NCBI RefSeq assembly: GCF_004768465.1
Contig: NZ_SRMF01000001.1
Coordinates: 186,001 to 250,000, forward strand
Length of the DNA stretch: 64,000 nucleotides
DNA from: Natronospirillum operosum
GTDB lineage: Bacteria > Pseudomonadota > Gammaproteobacteria > Pseudomonadales > Natronospirillaceae
Reading direction: 5' to 3'
Part shown: one piece after another, positions 25,808 to 35,426 of the stretch
Numbering within the stretch: position 1 is the first letter of the stretch
How the letters are laid out: each line of letters opens with the position of its first letter
Translations under genes and position numbers: made by a program
The notes under the pieces: generated by a model
The model's database searches: none
The model's input: only the letters and a program-made list of their open reading frames with translations
Told to the model about the DNA's origin: nothing

Positions 25808-27508
25808 TCAGAATCCGTCAGTCTTCGCTGTTGTTACCTCAATCAACACTTGTCGACGTTCGTTGCTCACCACCTGGATGGCTTCCTCCAGCACCGTCTG
25901 CAGGTCGCCACCGGTTTCTACTCTGGCGGTCCAGGCACGGCTGGCCTGCGCAATCAACAGAAAGTCGGGGCTGGGGGACAGATCAGTCATGGTGGGCTTG
26001 TCCTGTCGGGAAGCGGCTCCGTCCGGGAACATGTTCAGTGCCGCTCGGCGAGTAGCATTCCACGCGCTGTTGTTGAGTACGATAGTCAGAATGGGCAGGC
26101 CGAACCGCTCCGCCACCTGGTGGCATGCCACCGGGTTGGCAAACTGGTAGGAGCCATCGCCGACGCAACTGATAACCAGTCGCTCGGGGTGTGCCAACTT
26201 GGCGCCCAGGGCAGCGGGCAGGCCCCAACCCAGGCCGCCGGAAAAGGGTGGAGTAAACCATTGATTGGGGCCTGATACACGGGCAGGCCCGGGCGGCGGC
26301 CCCAGTTCGGAAAACACCAGCGCATTGGCATTCAGATGTTTGCTGAGTGCGTGGGCAATAAAGGCGGGAGGAACCGGCGACTGTTCGGCCATGCTTTTCC
26401 AGTCGGCCCTGGTAGCGTTGGGCTTTGCCTTCATGTCGGCCTGATGCAGGTTGCGATGCGGCGCCAGATTTTGTTCACGCATCACACTGGCAATGGCTTC
26501 AATGGCCTCAGATGGGTCCGCCTGCAGAGCAATGTCGATGGGGTGGTTGCGCATGGGCAGGTGGCTGAACAATGGGTCTGCTCCGACATGCATGAGGGTG
26601 GCACCCTCCCGGGGCTGGGTGTGGCGCTGAATCCAGGGTACCGGGCTGTCAATGACCAGGACGGCGTCAGCGTGGCTCAGATGGTCACCCAATTGATACC
26701 CCAGATGCTGTGGGTGGCTCGCTGACATCACATTACGGATAGGGAAGGGTTCAACCACTGGAATACCGAAGGACGCTGAAAACTCGGCCAGTGAGGCACC
26801 GAGTCGTCCCTCCGGGTCACCGCGCTGACAGATGATCAGCGGCGCTTTCGAGGCCAGCAGTATTTCCGCCACGCGCACCACGGTCGCCGGGTCCGAAGTG
26901 CCGGCATGGGCCGGTTGCTGGCAGCGGGGGTCGTCGGGTTGCCGCCCGCCGGTAATGGTTTCTGCCAGAGGTTCGCGCGGCAGGGCAAGAAATACCGGGC
27001 CGAAGGGGTGGCTCATGGCCACTGCTACGGCGCGGTCAACGGCATCCACCATCTGCTCTCCGTAGCGCAGCTCGTAGTCCCATTTCACCGCTTCGCGCAC
27101 CATGGCGGTCTGATCCCGCATTTCCTGACCATACTGGATGGGCGTCATGCGGCTGCCGTGGCGCTGATACTCGGTAATAGGCGTGCGGCCCGCCAGCATG
27201 ATGATGGGCACATTGTCGCTTTGCGCATTCAGCAGGCCCATCACACTATTGGCCAGCCCCACATTCACATGCACCATTACCGCCTGTGGTCTGCCGGTGA
27301 CCAGAAAGTAACTATGTGCCATGGCCACGGCAGCGGTCTCATGCGGTATCACCAGCGGTTCCGGAAATCGGGTGCGGGCTTCCTCGCCGGCGGCTTCATA
27401 GGCTTCGATGATGGGCGCGAAATCGGTACCTGCGTTCGCAAACAGGTACTCTACACCGTGAAACCCGAGGCGCTGTAGCAGTGCCTTGGCCGCCGTTATC
27501 TCACTCAT
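25808..27508 (-). CDS. Thiamine-diphosphate enzyme, benzoylformate decarboxylase-like
   Basis: A 566-residue member of the acetolactate synthase/benzoylformate decarboxylase superfamily. The catalytic glutamate is in IPHETAAVAMAHSYFLVTGRP, a His follows in VMVHVNVGLANSVMGLLNA, and the ThDP/Mg motif runs from GDGSYQFANP to LNNSAWN near residue 450. The long acidic FAD site of true acetolactate synthase is not obvious. Together with the benzaldehyde-type dehydrogenase and 3-hydroxybenzoate hydroxylase of the cluster it could decarboxylate a (hydroxy)benzoylformate to the aldehyde. This assignment is inference. It overlaps the TRAP permease gene by 4 bp. Confidence 0.75.
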   Translation of the reverse strand: MSEITAAKALLQRLGFHGVEYLFANAGTDFAPIIEAYEAAGEEARTRFPEPLVIPHETAAVAMAHSYFLVTGRPQAVMVHVNVGLANSVMGLLNAQSDNVPIIMLAGRTPITEYQRHGSRMTPIQYGQEMRDQTAMVREAVKWDYELRYGEQMVDAVDRAVAVAMSHPFGPVFLALPREPLAETITGGRQPDDPRCQQPAHAGTSDPATVVRVAEILLASKAPLIICQRGDPEGRLGASLAEFSASFGIPVVEPFPIRNVMSASHPQHLGYQLGDHLSHADAVLVIDSPVPWIQRHTQPREGATLMHVGADPLFSHLPMRNHPIDIALQADPSEAIEAIASVMREQNLAPHRNLHQADMKAKPNATRADWKSMAEQSPVPPAFIAHALSKHLNANALVFSELGPPPGPARVSGPNQWFTPPFSGGLGWGLPAALGAKLAHPERLVISCVGDGSYQFANPVACHQVAERFGLPILTIVLNNSAWNATRRAALNMFPDGAASRQDKPTMTDLSPSPDFLLIAQASRAWTARVETGGDLQTVLEEAIQVVSNERRQVLIEVTTAKTDGF

Positions 27509-29451
27509 GCTTCAGCGCTCCTTGGGACCAGCCAGTGCCTCTGCGCGATCAAGGCAAATGCCAGTACACCCGCCGCGTAGGCAACCCAATGGTAGGTCTG
27601 ACTGGTGATCCCAATCAGCACAGCACCACCAGCCGCCAACAGGATCAGGCGATTGAGGGGTCCTAGTCGACCCTTCAGATAACCGGAGAAAGCGCCGTTC
27701 ATAAGCAGCACCAGCAGCACGGCAGCGGCAACCACTTCTATCAGCCCGGTCGCGTCAAAGTGCGCCTGGTTGAGCAGGAACTCTGGTCTGAATACAAAGA
27801 TGAACGGCACCAGATAAGCGATCCAGGCGTAGCGCATGGCAGTAAACGCGACCCCCAACGGTCGCTCATCGGCGATACTGGAGGCCGCGTAGGCCGCGAT
27901 GGCGATCGGGGGAGTGATCATGGACATCATGCCGAAGTAGAGTACGAACATGTGGGCCGACAGTTTCGGCACGCCTGCCGCCATCAGTGCTGGTACCACC
28001 AGTGCCGCCAGCAGTACATAGACGGCTACAGTGGGCATGCCCATGCCCAGCACGATACTGATCAGTCCGGCCATGACCAGCAGTGCCACCAGATTGCCGC
28101 CGGCCATTTCAACAATGATGCGAGTCAGGCCAAACACCAGCCCGGTGCCGTTCAGCACGCCGATGACAAACCCGGCGGCGGCGACGATGAGAATGATTTC
28201 AATCGATGTTCTGCCGGCCATCTGCATGGCTATAAAGAGGTCTCTTGCGCGAATGCGGTCGCCGCCATAGCCGCGCAGAAGCCCAAGCAGGGCCACAGCC
28301 CCGGTGGCCCACAAGGCCGCTGCCTGAGGTGACCGATTGAAGGTGAAAAGCATGACCACCAGCAGGACAAAGGGCAGCAGAAAATGGCCGCCATTCCACA
28401 TCACCTGACCGATAGGTTTGCGCTCGACCTTGGGGATAGCCTTGACCTTGAGTCGAATGGAGTCTGCGTCAGATTGCATGAACACGGCAAAGAAGAAGAA
28501 CAGAGCGGGCAGAATGGCTGCCACTACAATGGTTTGGTAGGGCGTTTGTGACAGCTCGGCCATAAGGAAGGCTGCCGCGCCCATGACCGGTGGCATAAAC
28601 TGCCCGCCAGTGGAGGCCACGGATTCGGTGGCAGCAGCCACTCGCCCGGAGAAACCGGAGCGCTTCATCAATGGAATCGAGATCACCCCGGTAGACGCCA
28701 CGTTGGATACCGCACTGCCGGAAATGGTGCCAAAAAACGCGGACGCCACGATGGCGATCTTGGCGGCACCGCCTCGGAAACCGCCCATGATGGCGACAGC
28801 CAGATCGGAAAAGAACTCACCGCCACCGGCACGATTGAGCAGTGCACCGAAATATATGAAAGGAATCACCACGGTCACACCAATGGTCAGCGGCAGACCA
28901 ACCATGGCCGTGGTGTCCAGCGTCAGGTGGGGTCCGAGATCAATCAGGTCCCAGGGTCTGGCCGTGAAAGGAGCGGGTGCATTATCGCCGAACAGGCCGT
29001 AGGCCATGAACACCAGCACGATGATGACCAGGGGCCAGCCCACCATGCGCCGCAGGCCGTCAATGACCAGGGGTACGATAATGGCGGAAATGGCGAAAGC
29101 CTCCTCCGGGTAGTAAAACATCTGCTCTGATAGTATTCGATAGCGATACGCCGCATAGGCACAGGCCGCGAAACCGGCGGTCGCGAGCAGCATATTGAGG
29201 TAAGCGGGTCGGCCCGTGTACTCCCGGCCGCGAATGTCCCGGGACAGATACACCAGGGAGATACAAAGGCCAAGTACAACCAGCGAAAACTCCTGGACCA
29301 GAAAAGGCTGACCCAGAATCGATCGATGCAGATCGCCCGTCCAGGCAATAACAATCAGGGTAATGGTGCCTGCCAGTAGCCAGCGAAACCAGGTGGCCAG
29401 TGGTGGCGGAAGCTGTGGGCTACTGTCTTGAGTCTGGCTGGGTTGGGTCAT
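27505..29451 (-). CDS. TRAP transporter fused 4TM/12TM permease
   Basis: A 648-residue protein with about 16-18 hydrophobic segments, in which the small and large TRAP permeases are fused, the form that pairs with TAXI binding proteins. Characteristic stretches are SGSAVSNVASTGVISIPLMKRSGF, AAATESVASTGGQFMPPVMGAAAFLMAE and GMGMPTVAVYVLLAALVVPAL. The start at 29451 (MTQPSQ) skips an unlikely 19-codon extension. It lies just after the TAXI gene at 29611-30588 in transcription order and is coupled to the ThDP enzyme. It probably imports the aromatic acid substrate. Confidence 0.92.
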   Translation of the reverse strand: MTQPSQTQDSSPQLPPPLATWFRWLLAGTITLIVIAWTGDLHRSILGQPFLVQEFSLVVLGLCISLVYLSRDIRGREYTGRPAYLNMLLATAGFAACAYAAYRYRILSEQMFYYPEEAFAISAIIVPLVIDGLRRMVGWPLVIIVLVFMAYGLFGDNAPAPFTARPWDLIDLGPHLTLDTTAMVGLPLTIGVTVVIPFIYFGALLNRAGGGEFFSDLAVAIMGGFRGGAAKIAIVASAFFGTISGSAVSNVASTGVISIPLMKRSGFSGRVAAATESVASTGGQFMPPVMGAAAFLMAELSQTPYQTIVVAAILPALFFFFAVFMQSDADSIRLKVKAIPKVERKPIGQVMWNGGHFLLPFVLLVVMLFTFNRSPQAAALWATGAVALLGLLRGYGGDRIRARDLFIAMQMAGRTSIEIILIVAAAGFVIGVLNGTGLVFGLTRIIVEMAGGNLVALLVMAGLISIVLGMGMPTVAVYVLLAALVVPALMAAGVPKLSAHMFVLYFGMMSMITPPIAIAAYAASSIADERPLGVAFTAMRYAWIAYLVPFIFVFRPEFLLNQAHFDATGLIEVVAAAVLLVLLMNGAFSGYLKGRLGPLNRLILLAAGGAVLIGITSQTYHWVAYAAGVLAFALIAQRHWLVPRSAEA

Positions 29452-29610
29452 GAGGTCTGGTCCGATTATTGTCGTTGTGTGGAGCCTCTGAACCATCCCC
29501 CACGACACCTTGCGCGTGCCGAACAGAATGGTACAGGGCTGCCTAACCGAAGAGCCATGGGATGTCGGGCACCCCCGTCAATCGACGTCAGAGCGTTGAC
29601 TCAGCTCGTA

Positions 29611-30588
29611 TCACTCGTGCCACAGTCCGTTGTCCTGATAGTACTGAATGGCGCCCGGGTGATGAGGCATGCCCACGTCCTTGCCCATCATCTCGGGGTC
29701 GAGGCCACTGAGCGGCGCGTAGTTGGACGCCAGTGCCTCACGGTGTTCAATCATGCTGCCGACGAGATTGTAGATCACTTCATCAGGTACATGGGCACCC
29801 GTGTACAGAATGTAATCATAGGCCATCAGCGGCATGGTTTCGTGAACGCCGGTCAGGTCCTCGCGGGGGTCGACACTACTGATGTAAGTCTGTGGCATTA
29901 CCTCCTGCATACGAGCCTCTGCTTCCGGCGAGTCATTGATTGGAATGTAACGCAGACCGCCCACAGAGGCGTCCACTTCGTTCACCTTGCCGGCACCCAG
30001 GGCAAAGAAACCTACGTCGGTCTGACCCGCAGCGAAATCATCCGCGTTGGAGATGATGCCGGAGGTGGGGACACCCTGCATGTCGTCCAGAGTCAGGTCA
30101 GCATTGGCAAGCAGGGCTTCGGTCAGAGAGCCGATGATGCGCTGACCGCTGTATTCCGATGAAATACGCAGCCCTTCAATGTCATTGATGTGCTGGATGT
30201 CTGAATCTTCACGGACAAAGAAACCGACTTCAAAGGGATAGACGACACCGACAATGCGCAGGTTCTCATGTGGACGACCATCGAACGGCCCTCTGCCTTC
30301 CACTGCGTTTGTCACCTCGAGGATATTGGCCAGGCCAAAGTCGGTGCGCCCCGTATCGACCAGGGGTACCACACGACCGGTACCGCCATAGGGCTGTACG
30401 GTAAAGTCTTCCGGCGTTTCGCTGGAAATTACATTGGCGATGGCGGCGCCAATGCCATAGGTGGCAGAACCCTGGCCTGAGGTTCCGATGCCCAGTTGCT
30501 GAGCCTGTGCACTGGCTACAAAAGCCAGGCTGAGCCCCAGGGCCACGAGGCCCTTGTGGTTGATGCTCGCTATCTTGGTAGTTGTCAT
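29611..30588 (-). CDS. TAXI-family TRAP solute-binding protein
   Basis: A 325-residue periplasmic protein with a signal peptide (GLVALGLSLAFVASAQAQQ). The mature start LGIGTSGQGSATYGIGAAIANVIS and the sequence VQPYGGTGRVVPLVDTGRTDFGLANILEVTNA are typical of TAXI receptors. It captures a ligand for the adjacent fused permease. The second TAXI gene in the cluster (35795-36748) is its paralogue, with the same MSQGTISYTTGS-type start, so the cluster may take up two related compounds. Confidence 0.9.
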   Translation of the reverse strand: MTTTKIASINHKGLVALGLSLAFVASAQAQQLGIGTSGQGSATYGIGAAIANVISSETPEDFTVQPYGGTGRVVPLVDTGRTDFGLANILEVTNAVEGRGPFDGRPHENLRIVGVVYPFEVGFFVREDSDIQHINDIEGLRISSEYSGQRIIGSLTEALLANADLTLDDMQGVPTSGIISNADDFAAGQTDVGFFALGAGKVNEVDASVGGLRYIPINDSPEAEARMQEVMPQTYISSVDPREDLTGVHETMPLMAYDYILYTGAHVPDEVIYNLVGSMIEHREALASNYAPLSGLDPEMMGKDVGMPHHPGAIQYYQDNGLWHE

Positions 30589-30650
30589 TGTTATCTCCCG
30601 ATGATTTCGGTTATCAACAGTTTAAAAACCCGCTCATTACCCGCTGGTGG

Positions 30651-31835
30651 TTACATCAGAGGGACGTTGACGGGGTCGTACGAGAACAGCCAGGCGGAGC
30701 GTTCAGCATTCATGTCGCGCTTGGCAAATGCATCACGCAGTGCCTGAGTGCTGTCCAGATGGAACAGGTCCCGGTTGGCGGAGGATTCGTTGACAATACG
30801 AGCAGTACGGTCCACCCGGTTCCGCTGATACAGATCGATCGCCGCCGTAGCGTCCGACTCCATCTGCACCGCTCGCGCCAACACAGCGGCATCCTCAACC
30901 GCCATGGCAGCACCCTGAGCCATGTAGGGCAGGGTGGGGTGTGCCGCATCACCCAACAGGGTGGCGCGTTGGGTGCTCCAGTTGCGGATGGGGGCACGGT
31001 TGTTCATGGCCCAGCGGTAGCACTTGTCACGGTCCGCATGCTGGATGATCTCCTGAATGGTGGGGTGCCAATCGGCAAAATCCCGTACCATTTCTTCCCA
31101 GGGAGCGACCGCGACCCAGGATTCATCGTCCCACTCTTCATGCTCAACACAGCCCACCAGGTTCAGCAACTCCCCGCCACGCAATGGGTAGGTCACGGCG
31201 TGTTTGCCGGGGCCAACCCAGATGTCGACGCTGGTCTGGCGGTGCTCCTGTGGCAGGTCATTCATGGGAACAATGATGCGCCAGGAGGCGTCGCCGGTGT
31301 AGTTCACCGGGGTGTCGCCGGCGATCTGCTTGCGAATGGAAGATTTGATGCCATCAGCGCCAATCAGCAGGTCGCCGTGAGCAGGCTCACGGTTGGTAAA
31401 GTGCAGGGTGATACCGTGCTCGTCTTCGACAAACTCGGCGGCTTCAGCGCACAGGTGGATAGCGTCCTTCTTCAGTTCACGTACACGGTCCACCAGTATT
31501 CGGTGCAGATCGGCACGGTGTACGGAAATGTAGGGTACATCGTGTCGTTGTTCGTATTGATTGCCCAGCGGGATGTGCTGCAGGACGTCACCTTCATCGT
31601 ATACGCGAAAACGATATTCGTCCGGCCTGTAGCCACAGTCGACCAAGCGGTCCAGTAGCCCCAGGTGCTGGTACACACGACTGGCGTTGGCGCTGACCTG
31701 AATACCGGCACCCACCTCCCCGAGTTGTGACGCCTGTTCGTAGATTTCCACGTCAACACCGGCCTGTAGCAGGCTGGCGGCAGCGGTCAGACCACCAATG
31801 CCGCCGCCGGCGATGATTACTTTCTCTATGGACAT
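30651..31835 (-). CDS. FAD-dependent aromatic hydroxylase, probable 3-hydroxybenzoate 6-monooxygenase
   Basis: A 394-residue flavoprotein monooxygenase. It has the FAD dinucleotide motif VIIAGGGIGGLTAAASL, the DG motif DLLIGADGIKSSIRKQI, and the second FAD motif LLGDAAHPTLPYMAQGAAMAVEDAAVLA. The group includes salicylate hydroxylase and 3-hydroxybenzoate 6-hydroxylase. The adjacent gentisate dioxygenase, maleylpyruvate isomerase and fumarylpyruvate hydrolase point to formation of gentisate, so 3-hydroxybenzoate is the best substrate guess. AGGAG precedes the ATG. The 188 bp before it (31836-32023) show no gene. Confidence 0.85.
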   Translation of the reverse strand: MSIEKVIIAGGGIGGLTAAASLLQAGVDVEIYEQASQLGEVGAGIQVSANASRVYQHLGLLDRLVDCGYRPDEYRFRVYDEGDVLQHIPLGNQYEQRHDVPYISVHRADLHRILVDRVRELKKDAIHLCAEAAEFVEDEHGITLHFTNREPAHGDLLIGADGIKSSIRKQIAGDTPVNYTGDASWRIIVPMNDLPQEHRQTSVDIWVGPGKHAVTYPLRGGELLNLVGCVEHEEWDDESWVAVAPWEEMVRDFADWHPTIQEIIQHADRDKCYRWAMNNRAPIRNWSTQRATLLGDAAHPTLPYMAQGAAMAVEDAAVLARAVQMESDATAAIDLYQRNRVDRTARIVNESSANRDLFHLDSTQALRDAFAKRDMNAERSAWLFSYDPVNVPLM

Positions 31836-32023
31836 AAGCTTTACTCCTGATCCTGTTGGTTGCCTGTTGACAGACCACCGCAGGCTGATGCATCAGCTGG
31901 CTACACAGCTCTCAGCATTTGGTTGCTGTTATGAATTCCATCTGGCCCGCGTCATCGAACAACACGTGTGGCCAGTGGATCGCAGGGGCCGGTTGAGACA
32001 TCGAAGTCCCTCTGTAAACCCGA

Positions 32024-33466
32024 TCAGATCTCGTCATCGGTTTCGTAGAACACGGTTTTGGTCTCAAGGAAGTCGTTCAGGCCTTCCACGCCGTGAAGCC
32101 GGCCCAGGCCGGAGTGCTTGAACCCGCCGGTTTCGGTTTCCGCGCCCAGGCGATTGTGGGTGTTTACCCAGACGGAGCCGGCGCGGATATGGCGGGTGAG
32201 ACGCTGAGCACGTTTGACATCCCGGGTCCACACGCTGGCGGCCAGGCCATAACGGGTGGCATTGGCACGGGCCAGCATGTCGTGTTCGTCTGTGGCCCGT
32301 TCGATATTGAGCACGGGGCCAAACAGCTCTTCCTGCACCAGAGGATCACTGACGTCATTGATGTGGATCAGGGACGGTGTGATAAATGCGCCCTTGGCCA
32401 GGGGGCCGCCGGGATCTGTTCCTTCCAGCAGTATCTCGCCGCTTTTGCGCGCCTCCTGCACACTGCCCAGTAGCCGGTCGCGGCTGGGACGGTCGATAAT
32501 GGCTCCCATTGTGGACGTCGGGTCGTCCCCGCGCCCGGTCTTGATGGCGGCAAGAGAGGTAATCAGTCTTGCAGCAACTTCATCGAACCGGTCCGGTGCC
32601 ACCACCACCCGGGTAATCGCCGTGCACATCTGCCCGGCCAGAATGGTGGCGTTGCGTGTAATCACGGGAATGGCTGTGTTCAGGTCGGCATCACTGCACA
32701 CCAGCGTCGGGGCTTTGCCGCCCAATTCCAGGGAGAGCCGCTTCAGGGTGCCGGAGGCAGCCTTCATGATGGCCTTGCCCGTGCTGCTGGCACCGGTGAA
32801 GGAAATCACGTCCACCTCAGGGTCGGTAGTCAGAGCCTGGCCGACAGCGATACCGTTCTCATTGACCGAGTTGACCACGCCGGCGGGCAGTTCTTCGACA
32901 CCTGCCAGGCACTCCATCATGATGCGGTTAACATTGGCAGTCTGTGGTGCCGGCTTCACCACGACAGTGCAACCAGCAGCCAGAGCGGGTGCCAGGCTGC
33001 GGATCAACAGTGTGGCCGGGGCGTTCCAGGGCACGATGATGGCGGCGACGCCGGCGGCTTCGCGGTTGAACATGACCAACTGGTTGGTGTCCAGTTCCGT
33101 GACCCGACCGGCAATGGTGCGGGCCAGACCGGCGTAGTAGCGGCACTCGCTGATGCATCCCATGACCTCGTGTACGGCTTCACTTTGCAGCTTGCCGGAT
33201 TCAGCCACGATCATGGCCGCCAGTTCGTCTTTGCGTGCGGCAATGCGGTCGGCATAAGCCAGAAGTACGCTGGCACGCAGGCGAGGACTGGTTGACCATT
33301 TGGCGGCCTCAAAGGTGCGCCGGGCAATCGCCACTGCTTCACGCGCCAGGGTGGCGCTGCCCAGAGCGTATTCGCCTACCACTTCGCCGTCGGCCGGGTT
33401 GGTGGTAGTGGCGGTGCCACTGTTGCCAGCGAGCCATTCGCCATTAATCCAGTGATTTGCTTGCAT
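32024..33466 (-). CDS. NAD(P)-dependent aldehyde dehydrogenase, aromatic aldehyde likely
   Basis: A 480-residue aldehyde dehydrogenase. It has VPWNAPATLLIRSLAPALAAGCTVVVKPA (cofactor Lys), FTGASSTGKAIM, and the catalytic base Glu in LSLELGGKAP. The nucleophile Cys is in AGQMCTAITRVVV, and the C-terminal end is GGFKHSGLGRLHG. In this cluster it would oxidise the aldehyde produced by the ThDP decarboxylase (for example 3-hydroxybenzaldehyde) to the carboxylate that the hydroxylase uses. A vanillin or salicylaldehyde-type specificity is the alternative. Confidence 0.88.
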   Translation of the reverse strand: MQANHWINGEWLAGNSGTATTTNPADGEVVGEYALGSATLAREAVAIARRTFEAAKWSTSPRLRASVLLAYADRIAARKDELAAMIVAESGKLQSEAVHEVMGCISECRYYAGLARTIAGRVTELDTNQLVMFNREAAGVAAIIVPWNAPATLLIRSLAPALAAGCTVVVKPAPQTANVNRIMMECLAGVEELPAGVVNSVNENGIAVGQALTTDPEVDVISFTGASSTGKAIMKAASGTLKRLSLELGGKAPTLVCSDADLNTAIPVITRNATILAGQMCTAITRVVVAPDRFDEVAARLITSLAAIKTGRGDDPTSTMGAIIDRPSRDRLLGSVQEARKSGEILLEGTDPGGPLAKGAFITPSLIHINDVSDPLVQEELFGPVLNIERATDEHDMLARANATRYGLAASVWTRDVKRAQRLTRHIRAGSVWVNTHNRLGAETETGGFKHSGLGRLHGVEGLNDFLETKTVFYETDDEI

Positions 33467-33511
33467 GGTGCTGCCTCTTGTTATGCGACAGGGCGGTCGG
33501 GTCTATTGGTG

Positions 33512-34369
33512 CTATCGAACATTGACTGTCATCTCGCCGATGCGGTCGATTTCAGCCCGCATGACATCACCTCGGGCGATAGGAGCGACCCCTTCGGGGG
33601 TGCCAGTGAGAATGACGTCTCCCGGTTCCAGGGTGTACGACTGGGAAGCGAAGGACACACATTTGGCCACCGACCAGATCAGATCCCGGGTGTTGGCATC
33701 CTGGCGTGGTTCACCGTTGACACTGATACTCAGCCGGATGTTGCCGGGGTCGCCAAACTCGTCGGCGGTGACCAACCAGGGGCCCAGCACGGTAAAGGTA
33801 TCCAGTGACTTGCGGTAACTGCGGTCTTCCGTGCCCCGAATGGTGATATCAAGACCGATAAAGTAACCGGCCACATACTCCAGGGCGTTTTCCAGAGAAA
33901 CGTTGCGGGCGGTCTTGCCGACCACCAGGCCCAACTCCACTTCGTGGTCGGTGCGTCGGCCATCGTCATGGTGTATCTGCACCCCTTCACTGGCGCCAAC
34001 CAGAGAGCTGTTGGCTTTCAGGAACAGGGCGTATCGGTCAATCAGTGACACCTCGGTGCCAAAGTTGATGCCCTGGTCTTCGCGGGACTCCTCAATGTGC
34101 TTCATGTAATTGACTGGGGCGGCAATGATCTTGCCTGGGTTGGCCACGGGACTGAGCAGCTTGATGTCCGCCAGTTTCTGGCGCGGAGCTGTTGCGGCGG
34201 CCTCTTCCAGCTTGGGGCGCAGGTCATCAAGCGCGGCCACAAAGGCGTCGCCGCGCTTGAAAGGCCACTGTTGTGGTGGTAAGCAGTCCATGACGACGGC
34301 TGTCACGTCCGCTACCTCGTCGCCGCTTACAACGCCGACCCGGTTGTTGTTATAACGACAGATTCGCAT
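33512..34369 (-). CDS. Second fumarylacetoacetate hydrolase-family protein
   Basis: A 285-residue FAH-family protein of the longer type. It has an N-terminal cap (MRICRYNNNRVGVVSGDEVADVT), AAPVNYMKHIEESREDQ, metal site DHEVELGLVVGKTARNV, FIGLDITIRGTEDRSYRKSLDTFTVLGPW, and terminal LEPGDVILTGTPEGVAPI. It differs from the 235-residue enzyme of the same cluster. It may hydrolyse another ring-cleavage product or act as an isomerase. The start at 34369 follows GAGGA; the open frame from 34435 extends into the spacer before the gentisate dioxygenase. It is 19 bp from that gene. Confidence 0.85.
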   Translation of the reverse strand: MRICRYNNNRVGVVSGDEVADVTAVVMDCLPPQQWPFKRGDAFVAALDDLRPKLEEAAATAPRQKLADIKLLSPVANPGKIIAAPVNYMKHIEESREDQGINFGTEVSLIDRYALFLKANSSLVGASEGVQIHHDDGRRTDHEVELGLVVGKTARNVSLENALEYVAGYFIGLDITIRGTEDRSYRKSLDTFTVLGPWLVTADEFGDPGNIRLSISVNGEPRQDANTRDLIWSVAKCVSFASQSYTLEPGDVILTGTPEGVAPIARGDVMRAEIDRIGEMTVNVR

Positions 34370-34388
34370 GATTTTTCCTCGTATTGAA

Positions 34389-35426
34389 TTACTGCCTCTG
34401 CTCACGAAAGAAGCCCAGCTTCTCGTGTGCCGCACGGTCTGAAAAGAAGAACAGAAAGCAGTCTTGTGACGGCTTTATGTGGCGCCATTGCCAGCCCGGA
34501 ATGGCGATGACGTCCTTGGCCTGGAAAACCATGACCTGGTTATCAATGGTGATTTCCCCGCTGCCTTCCACCACGTGCATCACCATGCTGTCCGTGGAGC
34601 GCACCGGCAATGTGTTCTCCCCGCTTTTCAGGTGGGTTAGCCAGGTGGCCATGGTGGGCATGGCCCAGCCACCATCAATGGGATTGGCGTAACGCAGGGT
34701 GTGCCCGGAATACGGGTCGGGCTCGCGGTTTTGCGCAGTGGTCACCAGCGTTTCGCGACTGCGTTCATAGGGGTAGTTGAAGATGGGTGTGGTGGCACCG
34801 TAGGGGCTCTCGGCGTGTATCGGCAGCATACCCTGGCCGAATGTGGCCATGGAGTCGCCCTCTGGTCTGGAAACTACCTGCCGACTGCTCTTGGACTGTT
34901 CCGAAAACACGGCTTCAAAGTACCGCAACATGGGAATGTCCAGACCGTCCATCCAGACCACCGGTCCATTGCCGTCATTGCCATGATCATGCCAGGCCCA
35001 GGCAGGGGTAATGACGAAGTCCCCTTCGCGCATGGTAGTCCGCTCGCCACCTACAGCCGTGAAGCCCTGTTCGCCTTCAATGAGAAAACGCAGTGCGGAC
35101 GGGGTATGCCGATGCGCTGGTGCGGTCTCACCAGGAAGAATCAACTGAATGCCGGCGTACAGGCTTGCAGTCGTACGGGATTCTCCGGGAAAACCCGGGT
35201 TCTCGAGCACCAGGACACGGCGTTCGGCTTCCTCGGCAGTAAGCAGTTGGCCGGATTCCATCAGCAGTGGCCTGAGCTCCTGGTACCGCCACTGGTGAGC
35301 CGAGGCTTTGGAAGCCGGCTCTTTGGGTACGATGTCCTTCAGTACCTCCCACAAGGGTGCTGCGTGCAGTGGTGACAGTTTATCGTAAAACCTTCTGCGG
35401 TCTGGGCTTGCATAGTCAAAAGCCAT
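34389..35426 (-). CDS. Gentisate 1,2-dioxygenase
   Basis: A 345-residue bicupin. The first cupin carries the Fe(II)-binding AHRHTPSALRFLIEGEQGFTAVGGERTTMREGDFVITP with WHDHGN; the second has MVMHVVEGSGEITIDNQVMVFQAKDVIAIPGWQWRHI. The sequence LYAGIQLILPGETAPAHRH is typical of gentisate dioxygenases. It opens gentisate between the carboxyl and adjacent hydroxyl carbons to maleylpyruvate. It is the first gene of the leftward cluster and is divergent from the TAXI/TRAP pair at 35795-38702, so the region between probably holds control sites for both. Confidence 0.92.
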   Translation of the reverse strand: MAFDYASPDRRRFYDKLSPLHAAPLWEVLKDIVPKEPASKASAHQWRYQELRPLLMESGQLLTAEEAERRVLVLENPGFPGESRTTASLYAGIQLILPGETAPAHRHTPSALRFLIEGEQGFTAVGGERTTMREGDFVITPAWAWHDHGNDGNGPVVWMDGLDIPMLRYFEAVFSEQSKSSRQVVSRPEGDSMATFGQGMLPIHAESPYGATTPIFNYPYERSRETLVTTAQNREPDPYSGHTLRYANPIDGGWAMPTMATWLTHLKSGENTLPVRSTDSMVMHVVEGSGEITIDNQVMVFQAKDVIAIPGWQWRHIKPSQDCFLFFFSDRAAHEKLGFFREQRQ